In this document: positions 1-6,200 of the stretch, piece after piece
Position numbering within the stretch: the stretch's first letter is position 1
Layout of the letters: each line of letters starts with the position of its first letter
Source of the DNA: Halovenus sp.
GTDB lineage: Archaea; Halobacteriota; Halobacteria; Halobacteriales; Haloarculaceae
Assembly: GCA_003551945.1 (NCBI GenBank)
Contig: PUNZ01000082.1
Location: 1-6,734 of the forward strand
Direction: 5' to 3'
DNA length: 6,734 nucleotides
Notes under the pieces: generated by a model
Seen by the model: the letters and a program-made list of their open reading frames with translations, nothing else
What the model was told of the DNA's origin: nothing
The model's database searches: none
Made by a program: the position numbers and the translations under genes

Positions 1-439
1 CTTCGTCAATCCGTGGGTCAGCAAGCCCATCTTCGATGACCGGCATCAGCAGTTCGACCCACTTTTCGATTCCTGGTGGGGCGTCGAGTCCGTCCTGCAC
101 AGCACTCAGCGCAGCCGTTACTGCCCCACAGCCAGTGTGGCCGACGACAACCGTGACACGAGTGTCGGTGTTGACGATTGGATACAGAACGCTGCCGTCA
201 ACGACGAGTTCGCCGTTGTGTCGGTCCCAGACCTGATTACCGATGGTACTTGGGGTAAAGAGCCAGCCCGGTTCATCCACGTCCCACATTCCGTTCTGTG
301 GAACGCGTGAATCCGAACAACAGATAGACACTGCTGCTGGCTCCTGTGCGTCCTCGACGGCCGCAAAATGGCCTTGTGGCAGACTCTCGATATGGCGGGC
401 ATTGCGCTCCAGTAACTCGCGTAGCGTTGTCTCGGGCAT
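1..439 (-). CDS. Beta-class carbonic anhydrase, 3' end cut by the window
   Basis: Zinc enzyme that interconverts CO2 and bicarbonate in the cytoplasm. Only the first 146 codons are present; the reading frame runs open off the left edge, so the C-terminal part is missing. The beta-class signature is visible: C41-S-D43-S-R45 supplies the first zinc cysteine and the Asp-Arg catalytic dyad, and H101-T-G-C104-G supplies the other two zinc ligands. An IGN segment at about 66-68 lies where the family usually has its AGN motif. The start is the ATG at 437-439: an in-frame TGA lies only one codon upstream (443-445), so nothing longer is possible. There is no Shine-Dalgarno, but a TTTACA hexamer lies 25-30 nt upstream, so a leaderless transcript is likely. 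It follows the amidohydrolase gene by 65 bp on the same strand. Family assignment is firm; the physiological role (bicarbonate supply, pH) is inferred. Confidence 0.92.
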   Translation of the reverse strand, partial: MPETTLRELLERNARHIESLPQGHFAAVEDAQEPAAVSICCSDSRVPQNGMWDVDEPGWLFTPSTIGNQVWDRHNGELVVDGSVLYPIVNTDTRVTVVVGHTGCGAVTAALSAVQDGLDAPPGIEKWVELLMPVIEDGLADPRIDE

Positions 440-463
440 AGCTCATTCTTGATGAACCAGGCC

Positions 464-469
464 TGTAAA
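464..469 (-). promoter_or_regulatory. TATA-like box for the carbonic anhydrase gene
   Basis: TTTACA on the minus strand occupies -30 to -25 relative to the ATG at 439. This is the spacing expected when transcription begins at or next to the start codon, as is common in haloarchaea. It is one base off the TTTAWA type of haloarchaeal TATA box. No transcription data are available here, so it is a positional prediction. Confidence 0.45.
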
Positions 470-486
470 CGCTGTGTAATCAGGGC

Positions 487-491
487 AAAAA
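487..491 (-). terminator. Possible short T-tract terminator after the amidohydrolase
   Basis: A run of five T on the minus strand begins 14 nt after the amidohydrolase stop codon, with no obvious stem in front of it. Archaeal termination can use T-rich tracts alone, but five bases is short. The tract also lies upstream of the carbonic anhydrase TATA-like box, where a boundary between transcripts would be expected. Weak evidence. Confidence 0.22.
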
Positions 492-504
492 TGATGGTAT
501 TCTG

Positions 505-2100
505 TCATTCGTTTCTCTCAAAGACAACTCTGCCATCTACGAGCGTCAGCATGATATCGATATCTGTAATCGAGCCGCTCTCCCACGGCGACTCTGAAAG
601 CACGACGAGGTCAGCACAGTATCCCGGTGAGAGTTGCCCGAGTCGATGCTCATCGAATCCGGCGTAGGCAGCGCCGCTGGTGTAGGCACGGAGGGCCTGA
701 GTCACTGAGAGGGATTGCTCCGGTGTTGGACCGTTAACTACCTGGGCAATGCCAAACAGCGGGTCAAGCGGCATACAGTCGCTGCCAAATGCAAGCGTTG
801 CTCCTCGGTCGTGGAGCGTTCCGAACTGGTTGGAGTTGACACGTCGCTCGTCACCCAATCGAGCACTGTACAGACCATCTTCGCGCGCCCATTTGAGGAA
901 GTTTGGTTGCATCGACGCAACCACATCGCTGTCAGCAAGGCGGTCGATGAGGCTCTCGGTCAACACCTCCGCATGTTCGAGTCGATGGCGTGAGCCATCA
1001 CCAGCAGTTCCTTCGTAGGTATCAAGGACGAGTTCGATTGCTTCGTCGCCAATCGCATGGGCGGTACACTGCAGTCCGGCGTCATCCGCTCGCTCGACGA
1101 GTGACCGAAATTCATCGGGGTCGACAACCCATTCGCCGCGGTTGTCGCTGTTATTTTCTGTCCCTCTTTCAGGCGTGTCAGCGTAGGGTTCGGTGAGCTT
1201 TGCGGTTCGACCGCCGATGCTCCCGTCGGTGAATGATTTAATCGCCCCCGTGCGAACCCACTCCGACCCGTGGTTAGTTCGGAGGCCGGTTTCGAGAACG
1301 GCATCGAGGTGGTCGCTCCAGTAGTTGAGACGGACGCGGAGCGTGAGTTCGCCGGCGGTATCGAGGTCCCGGTAGATTCGCGGGGCGTTCGAACGCCGAA
1401 TCATATCGTGGACGCCGGTGACGCCGCGTTGGTTTGCGACCTGCTGTGCAACGAGCAGGTACTCACGCAGGCGTTCGTCACTTGGCGTAAACTCCTCGAA
1501 GAGAAATTCGACGGCGTTCTCGACAAGCACACCTGTTGGCTCTCCAGCGTCGGTCTGGACGTTCTCGCTCGGGAGGTCCTCTCCATACCGGTCGAGAACG
1601 ACGCTGTTGACCGACGCGGTGTGCATATCCTCTCTCACTGCAACGACCGGGCGGTCCGTGCTAACGTCATCGAGGGCATCCCTGTCGAGATACTCCCCCG
1701 TTTCAGCCCACTCGCTTTCGTCGTAGCCGAAGCTAAGTATCCACCCATCCGCTGTTTCATCTCGCCGCTCCCGGAGTCGCTCGATGCAGTCGTCGACTCC
1801 CTCTGCGCCACCAAGGTCAGCCTCGTACTCGCGTCGTCCCAGCATGTCCATGTGGGTGTGGGCGTCGATAAACCCCGGAAGGACAGTTGCGCCGTCAACA
1901 TGGATGGTTTCCGTTTCGACGCCTTCGAGCATCGAAATCTGCTGGACTGTACTCACGGCGATAATGTTCCCATCACGGATGGCGATTGCCTCGCCGTCGG
2001 GCTTGTCCGGTTGGCCCTCAGTTGCGGTATCGGCCGCTGAATCCGGTGCGAGTGTATAGACCTCGCCACTGGTGAGAATCATGTCCGCGGGATGTGTCAT
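505..2100 (-). CDS. YtcJ-type metal-dependent amidohydrolase (Amidohydro_3 family)
   Basis: A 531-residue cytoplasmic hydrolase of the amidohydrolase superfamily, likely cleaving a C-N bond (amide, formamide or similar); the substrate cannot be read from sequence. The order of motifs fits the YtcJ/N-substituted formamide deformylase group: an N-terminal beta-sandwich segment (about 1-75, opening with the typical ILTSG-VYTL pattern), the metal-binding H81-T-H83 after a PGFIDA lead-in, K288 within an IKSFTDGSIGGRTA segment, H348 in HAIGD, H376 in RHRLEH, and D441 in FGSD. The C-terminal part returns to the beta-sandwich and has the usual PGYCADLVVL and VDGRVVF segments. Length is normal for the family and no key residue is missing. 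The ATG at 2100 has no Shine-Dalgarno; an ATTATG hexamer lies 24-29 nt upstream. It follows the transporter ATPase gene by 68 bp, so it could be read with the transporter, from its own promoter, or both. Confidence 0.9.
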   Translation of the reverse strand: MTHPADMILTSGEVYTLAPDSAADTATEGQPDKPDGEAIAIRDGNIIAVSTVQQISMLEGVETETIHVDGATVLPGFIDAHTHMDMLGRREYEADLGGAEGVDDCIERLRERRDETADGWILSFGYDESEWAETGEYLDRDALDDVSTDRPVVAVREDMHTASVNSVVLDRYGEDLPSENVQTDAGEPTGVLVENAVEFLFEEFTPSDERLREYLLVAQQVANQRGVTGVHDMIRRSNAPRIYRDLDTAGELTLRVRLNYWSDHLDAVLETGLRTNHGSEWVRTGAIKSFTDGSIGGRTAKLTEPYADTPERGTENNSDNRGEWVVDPDEFRSLVERADDAGLQCTAHAIGDEAIELVLDTYEGTAGDGSRHRLEHAEVLTESLIDRLADSDVVASMQPNFLKWAREDGLYSARLGDERRVNSNQFGTLHDRGATLAFGSDCMPLDPLFGIAQVVNGPTPEQSLSVTQALRAYTSGAAYAGFDEHRLGQLSPGYCADLVVLSESPWESGSITDIDIMLTLVDGRVVFERNE

Positions 2101-2123
2101 ACCGGATAACGCACTGGAATCTG

Positions 2124-2129
2124 CATAAT
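2124..2129 (-). promoter_or_regulatory. Weak TATA-like box for the amidohydrolase gene
   Basis: ATTATG on the minus strand lies at -29 to -24 from the ATG at 2100. The spacing suits a leaderless transcript, and the start codon has no Shine-Dalgarno in front of it. The hexamer is a poor match to the usual TTTAWA type, so the case rests mostly on position. Confidence 0.3.
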
Positions 2130-2149
2130 GGTTGGGTCTGGTTACGATT

Positions 2150-2166
2150 CAGTATGCTCCGTACTG
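2150..2166. repeat. Short inverted repeat between the ATPase and amidohydrolase genes
   Basis: CAGTA and TACTG form perfect 5-bp arms around a 7-bp spacer. On the minus-strand transcript the hairpin would begin 2 nt after the ATPase stop codon. It is centred about 58 bp upstream of the amidohydrolase ATG and about 30 bp upstream of its TATA-like hexamer. No T-tract follows, so it is not a classic terminator. An operator or a 3'-end hairpin is possible, but arms this short occur readily by chance. Confidence 0.2.
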
Positions 2167-2168
2167 TT

Positions 2169-3269
2169 TCACAACCGCCCAATAATGTGTGCATTCTTCG
2201 GGTCGAATCCAACGCTCGTCCGCTCGCCGACGGTTTCATCGCCGTGGACGAGCAGTGTCTTCCCGTTCCAGTCAAGCTGCACTCGTGTCGTTTCACCCAG
2301 AAATTCGGTACTCTCAACGCTTGCGTTGAGTGCATTCTTCTCGTGACCGACGACGAGTGACTCTGGCCGGACACAGAACAGCATCTCCTCGCCAGTCTGT
2401 AACTCCGTTGAAAGCTGTGCAGGACGCCCAATATCAACAACTGTTGCTGCGTCGCCCGCAAGTCGTACCGAGAGTGTCTCCGAGTTCATTGCCGCTATCT
2501 CGCCGGTGAAGATGTTATTGTCGCCGATAAACTCGGCAACGAACCGCGTTGCTGGCTGGTGATAAATCTCTCTGGGCGTTCCAATCTGTTCGATCCCGCC
2601 ATCGCGCATCACCGCAACTCGGTCCGAAATTGCGAGTGCTTCCTCCTGGTCGTGTGTGACATACAGGGTCGTTACGCCGAGCGTCTGCTGGATATCTTTG
2701 AGTTCGACGCGCAACCGCTCGCGGAGTTCCGCATCAAGTGCGCTCATCGGCTCATCGAGTAACAACACGCTCGGGCCGGGGGCAAGCGCCCGCGCAAGCG
2801 CGACGCGTTGTTGTTGTCCCCCGGAGAGGTTGTCAGGGTCACGCTCACCCATCCCGTCGAGGTCAACCAGCGAAAGTAACTCTTCGACTCGCTCGGCTTT
2901 CGTCTGCCCGTCTGGTGGGTCAGTAAAGTTGAGGCCGTAAGCGATGTTCTCCCGGACGGTCATGTGCGGGAACAGCGCGTAACTCTGGAAGACGATACCG
3001 GTGTCTCGGTCCTCCGGCGGGACGCCGCTCATCTCTTGGCCGGCGAGTTCTACTGTCCCTGCCGTTGGCTGTTCGAATCCACCAACAAGCCGCAGTGTCG
3101 TGGTCTTTCCACAGCCTGATGGGCCAACGAGGGTGAAAAAATCGCCGTCTCGAACCGCGAAACTCACGCCATCGACGGCCTTCGTTGTGCCGTATTCTCG
3201 AGAGACGTCGTCAAGCACAATCGTGGGTGGGTGGTCCTCAGTTCGTCCCAATTGTTCAGAGTCCGCCAT
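2169..3269 (-). CDS. ABC transporter ATP-binding protein, probable thiamine importer ATPase
   Basis: The 366-residue ATPase that powers the adjoining importer from the cytoplasmic side. Counting from the ATG at 3269, the motifs are complete: Walker A GPSGCGKT (49-56), Q-loop Q95 in FQSYALFP, signature LSGGQ (148-152), Walker B VLLLDEP with catalytic E173 (168-174), D-loop SALD (176-179) and switch H206 in THDQEEA. Residues from about 258 to the end form a TOBE-type domain, as in PotA, FbpC and CysA; the E. coli thiamine ATPase ThiQ is about 230 residues and lacks this. The frame extends upstream to a TTG at 3302, but a strong Shine-Dalgarno (GGAGGTGAG, 3277-3285) sits 7 nt before the ATG at 3269, which I therefore choose. 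The gene then overlaps the permease by 14 bp, typical of co-translated subunits. The thiamine role comes from the neighbouring binding protein; the ATPase alone would only say an importer of the iron/polyamine/thiamine group. Confidence 0.92.
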   Translation of the reverse strand: MADSEQLGRTEDHPPTIVLDDVSREYGTTKAVDGVSFAVRDGDFFTLVGPSGCGKTTTLRLVGGFEQPTAGTVELAGQEMSGVPPEDRDTGIVFQSYALFPHMTVRENIAYGLNFTDPPDGQTKAERVEELLSLVDLDGMGERDPDNLSGGQQQRVALARALAPGPSVLLLDEPMSALDAELRERLRVELKDIQQTLGVTTLYVTHDQEEALAISDRVAVMRDGGIEQIGTPREIYHQPATRFVAEFIGDNNIFTGEIAAMNSETLSVRLAGDAATVVDIGRPAQLSTELQTGEEMLFCVRPESLVVGHEKNALNASVESTEFLGETTRVQLDWNGKTLLVHGDETVGERTSVGFDPKNAHIIGRL

Positions 3270-5055
3270 TGCGTTGCTCACCTCCGAGACGGTCAATGAC
3301 AATAAAGCTCAGACTCGTCACGACGAGCAGGACAACACCCATTGCAGTTGCCGGTCCGAGTCGGCGGCCGATGAACCGTTCGATTGCGACCGGCATCGTA
3401 AACTGGTCGGTTCCGGTGGCGAGCAACACGGTTGCGGAGAACTCCCCAATGGAAATGGCGAAGACAAACGCCGCACCAGCGACGACGCCCGGCCAGACTA
3501 GTGGAAGCTCGATATCGACCAGCGCACGCGCTCGAGACGCACCAAGCGACCGTGCAGACTCGACCAGCCGTGGGTCGAGGTTCTGAAGACCGGGCGCAAC
3601 CGTCCGAACAACGAACGGGTAGGCGGCCACGGCGTGTGCGGCGACGATAGCAATAGCACCCCCAATAATCAGCCGATAGCCGCCGAATTCGATGCCGAAC
3701 ACCGGCCCACGAAGCAGACCAAGGCCGACAATCAACCCCGAGACGGCAAGCGGGGCCATCGCGACGACATCAACGACCTTTCGTCCCCGATAGCGTCGTG
3801 TCGTTAGGACCGACACCGTAATTCCCATCGGCAGGGCAACGGCCAGCGTCGCAACCCCAAAGAGCAACGAGTTTCGAATTGCTGGCCACGGCTGGACCTG
3901 AAACGCTGCACCCTCGACTTGTCGTTCGAGCAGGAACCGATAGTTGTCGAGCGTCCAACTCCCGCCATCCGTGGTGAGGCTGGCGATGATGAGGCTGACC
4001 ATCGGGACGACAAAGAGAACGAACGCGACGAGGCTGTAGACGCCGAGGCCGATTCGGGGGACGAGCTCACGTGCAGTGAGTGCTGGTGGGCGGAGCGGAC
4101 GACGGGGAAGCGGTCGTGCGCCGCGGGATTGTACCGTCTGCTTTGCCTCGTAGCGGAGATAGGCATAGAGGATGGTGAGCGAAATCGCCAGTTCGATAAT
4201 CGCAAGAGCGGCAGCCTCAGCGTAATCAAACCGTTCGACAAGCCGAAACACTCGCACCTCGACGGTCATCAGCGAGGCGTCCCCGAGTGCAAGGACAATG
4301 GGAAACGTTCCGAAGGTGAAGACAAAGGTCAGCGTTGCGCCCATCAACACCGACGGATACAGTTGCGGAGCGACAACGTCCCGAAACGCACGGAATGGTC
4401 CCGCCCCGAGGCTTCGAGCCGTCTCTATCGCGCTGGCGTCGACTGCCTCCCACGCGGCGAGTGTCACCCGAGCAACCAGCGGTGCATTATAGAAGGCGTG
4501 TGCAATCACGATGGCTTCCAGTGTGAACAAAAGCTCGACCGGCCCCATCCCAAAAAAGCCGAGCGCCGTATTCACCGGGCCGTTCGTTGAGAAGGTTGCG
4601 CGGAAGCCGACCGCAACCAGAATCGAGGGCAAAACAAAGGGAACAATCGTCAGCGAACGCAGCGTTCGTCGGCCACGGAACTCATAGCGGGCAAGCAGGT
4701 AGGCGAGTGGGACGCCGAGGATAACGCTGAGTATCGTCGACAGGAAGGCCTGATAGGCGGTAAAGCCCACAATGCTGGAGGGTCGCTCGAACGAGAGCAG
4801 CGAAGGGAGTACCTCACGCAGTGGGTCGCCTCGAAGAAGGCGAGCTAAGTCGCCAAAATAGAATGGGTCCCGGAGAAATTCGACAAAAAGGCCGAACGTA
4901 GCACGCCCATCGACGAAGAACGCTTCTCTGAAGACGGCACCCACTGGGTAATAGAACATCCCAACGAGCAACAGAGTGGTGATGACGGCAAGGACAGCAA
5001 GCGCTCGGCGCTCGACGCGGTCACGAACGGTTCGACGTGGTCCGGACGAATTCAC
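3256..5055 (-). CDS. thiP: Thiamine-type ABC transporter permease, two fused membrane domains
   Basis: A 599-residue inner-membrane channel subunit with two BPD_transp_1 domains in one chain, as in ThiP and the iron(III) permeases of the FbpB/SfuB type. About twelve hydrophobic segments are visible, near residues 17-38, 98-121, 134-153, 180-200, 232-256, 283-302, 335-360, 393-415, 428-448, 463-485, 520-545 and 569-588. Each half carries an EAA loop that docks onto the ATPase: E203 to P230 (E-A-x-x-LGA-x(n)-P pattern) and E499 to P518. A basic, proline-rich linker at about 303-328 joins the halves. It is somewhat longer than E. coli ThiP (about 536), partly from an N-terminal loop at about 40-95. 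Translation starts at a GTG, 6 nt after the binding-protein TAA, with no clear Shine-Dalgarno, so translational coupling is likely. Thiamine specificity is inferred from the binding protein; the permease alone would not separate thiamine from iron. Confidence 0.9.
   Translation of the reverse strand: MNSSGPRRTVRDRVERRALAVLAVITTLLLVGMFYYPVGAVFREAFFVDGRATFGLFVEFLRDPFYFGDLARLLRGDPLREVLPSLLSFERPSSIVGFTAYQAFLSTILSVILGVPLAYLLARYEFRGRRTLRSLTIVPFVLPSILVAVGFRATFSTNGPVNTALGFFGMGPVELLFTLEAIVIAHAFYNAPLVARVTLAAWEAVDASAIETARSLGAGPFRAFRDVVAPQLYPSVLMGATLTFVFTFGTFPIVLALGDASLMTVEVRVFRLVERFDYAEAAALAIIELAISLTILYAYLRYEAKQTVQSRGARPLPRRPLRPPALTARELVPRIGLGVYSLVAFVLFVVPMVSLIIASLTTDGGSWTLDNYRFLLERQVEGAAFQVQPWPAIRNSLLFGVATLAVALPMGITVSVLTTRRYRGRKVVDVVAMAPLAVSGLIVGLGLLRGPVFGIEFGGYRLIIGGAIAIVAAHAVAAYPFVVRTVAPGLQNLDPRLVESARSLGASRARALVDIELPLVWPGVVAGAAFVFAISIGEFSATVLLATGTDQFTMPVAIERFIGRRLGPATAMGVVLLVVTSLSFIVIDRLGGEQRNGGL
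3277..3285 (-). promoter_or_regulatory. Strong Shine-Dalgarno deciding the ATPase start
   Basis: GGAGGTGAG on the minus strand, complementary over eight bases (GGAGGTGA) to the usual archaeal 16S rRNA 3' end, ends 7 nt before the ATG at 3269. It lies inside the last codons of the permease gene, where it encodes the Leu-Gly-Gly-Glu-Gln region. It also contains the GTG at codon 8 of the longer TTG frame. Its position fits the ATG at 3269 and not the TTG at 3302. Confidence 0.8.
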
Positions 5056-5061
5056 ACTTTG

Positions 5062-6141
5062 TTAGCCCGCAATTTCGCGGTCCCACTGGTCGATCCAGTC
5101 GTCAATGTTCCCCACGAGGTCATCATAGGCGAACGTGACTGCTTCCGGTGGTTCGTGTGCCAGTTCGGCATACTCCTCGGAGAGTTCTGCAGTTTCGGTC
5201 GCCGGAAAGACAACGTTGTTCTCGGCAACTTCACCTTGTATCTCGGGCGTGAGCATGAACTCGAGGAATTCCTCGGCGAGGTCTGGGTTATCGGCCTGCT
5301 CGAATACCACCATTCCCTCGGGGTTAGCGTATGCCTGGTCATCGAGGAACTGAATCTGATGTTTGTCGAGGTCTCTGTCGTCCCCTGCTGCAAACACCTG
5401 GTCAGTGGAATAAGAAATTACCATTGGCGATTCCCCACCCATCCAGGCATCGTAGGCATCCGCCCACGAACCGAGGAAGGTGGCACCACCCTCCTGCAGG
5501 TCGGCCCAGAAGTCGAGATACTCCTCTTCACCGTACTGATAGATGCTGTGAAGCATGAATGCAAGCCCGACGGTCGAACCGGGTTCTTGTGCAATCAGGT
5601 TGTCAGCGTGCTCTGCTTCTCGAAGCTCATCGAAGGTTTCGGGTGCGTCGGTTTCCGTGCTGTCGTAGACCGGACAGATGTAACCTGTATTGAACGGAAT
5701 TGCGCGGTCTTCAGGGTCGAAATCAAGCCCGTCGATGATAGCATCCTGCCCATCGATAGTTAGTCCAGAGGCAAAGAGCGGGTCGTCAAGTTGCTCGTCA
5801 ACGCGGACTAGATCCTCTGTCGTAATCCCGAGGTAGAGGTCCGAATCGATAGTTGCACCGTCCTGTGCTCGCTGAATGTAGTGGTCGACCTGTCCGTCAG
5901 GGGATTCCCATTCAAGATTCGCACCAGTTGCCTCCTCGAATCGCTCCTGGACGAGTTCCCCCGGGCCGATGGAGGGGGCATCGAGGAACGAACTGTACGT
6001 GCTCACGACGAGCGTCTCTTCACCGTTTTCCGTCGTTGTTCCGTCATCGCCGTTCTCGTCTGCGCTTTCAAGCTCTGCACAGCCAGCAAGGGCTGCGACT
6101 GTCGCTACGCCTGCTGCTGTGAGATATCGTCGTCGTCTCAT
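5062..6141 (-). CDS. thiB: Thiamine ABC transporter substrate-binding lipoprotein (TbpA/ThiB family)
   Basis: A 359-residue extracytoplasmic receptor that captures thiamine (or its phosphates or a close analogue) and delivers it to the permease. The N-terminus MRRRRYLTAAG is a twin-arginine signal ending in the lipobox LAGC with C21 as the lipidated residue, followed by an acidic, Gly/Thr-rich tether to about residue 42. The mature part follows E. coli TbpA block by block, as I recall that protein: TYSSF and GPG near the start, an LG strand after a D/E-rich segment, PFNTGY, a QEPGSTVGLAF block (QDPRTSTPGLG in E. coli), GSWADAY with W226, ISYST at 242-246, FLEFML, a VVFPA block and a closing W-x-D-x-W pattern. 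The W226 and Y244 positions align with thiamine-contacting Trp and Tyr of TbpA. The start is the ATG at 6141: it places the Arg cluster at the extreme N-terminus, and a TTTATT box lies 26-31 nt upstream. The longer frame from a TTG at 6168 would begin at the edge of that box. First gene of the transporter operon. Confidence 0.9.
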   Translation of the reverse strand: MRRRRYLTAAGVATVAALAGCAELESADENGDDGTTTENGEETLVVSTYSSFLDAPSIGPGELVQERFEEATGANLEWESPDGQVDHYIQRAQDGATIDSDLYLGITTEDLVRVDEQLDDPLFASGLTIDGQDAIIDGLDFDPEDRAIPFNTGYICPVYDSTETDAPETFDELREAEHADNLIAQEPGSTVGLAFMLHSIYQYGEEEYLDFWADLQEGGATFLGSWADAYDAWMGGESPMVISYSTDQVFAAGDDRDLDKHQIQFLDDQAYANPEGMVVFEQADNPDLAEEFLEFMLTPEIQGEVAENNVVFPATETAELSEEYAELAHEPPEAVTFAYDDLVGNIDDWIDQWDREIAG

Positions 6142-6166
6142 TACTTGGTGGTACCTTCCGGTTATC

Positions 6167-6172
6167 AATAAA
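6167..6172 (-). promoter_or_regulatory. TATA-like box for the thiamine transporter operon
   Basis: TTTATT on the minus strand lies at -31 to -26 from the ATG at 6141, the position expected for a leaderless transcript. It falls in the 59-bp gap after the upstream potassium-regulator gene. A 7-bp CGG-A-CCG dyad (6178-6184) lies just upstream, in the BRE/operator zone, and could bind a regulator, though it is short. The gap leaves no room for a TPP riboswitch in a leaderless transcript. Confidence 0.55.
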
Positions 6173-6200
6173 CAGCACGGTCCGCGTATGTGGCTGCTGA

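Noticed and set aside
705..710. CTGAGA, reminiscent of the conserved TPP riboswitch motif
   Set aside because: It lies on the plus strand inside the minus-strand amidohydrolase gene, with no partner motifs nearby and no downstream thiamine gene in that orientation.
1270..2040. 256-codon open frame on the plus strand inside the amidohydrolase gene
   Set aside because: It is wholly antisense to a gene with complete family motifs, has no recognisable domain, and such frames are expected opposite halophile coding sequence with its codon bias.
3919..4590. 223-codon plus-strand open frame inside the permease gene
   Set aside because: It is antisense to conserved membrane segments; the translation is charged and low in pattern, with no domain or plausible start signal.
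3256..5055. Reading the transporter as an iron(III) importer
   Set aside because: The permease and ATPase alone are compatible with iron, but the binding protein matches TbpA through its whole length, including the GSW-AY and SYST blocks, so thiamine is the better call. Iron is not fully excluded.
5059..5763. 234-codon plus-strand open frame inside the binding-protein gene
   Set aside because: It mirrors the well-supported thiamine-binding-protein frame on the other strand and shows no family features.
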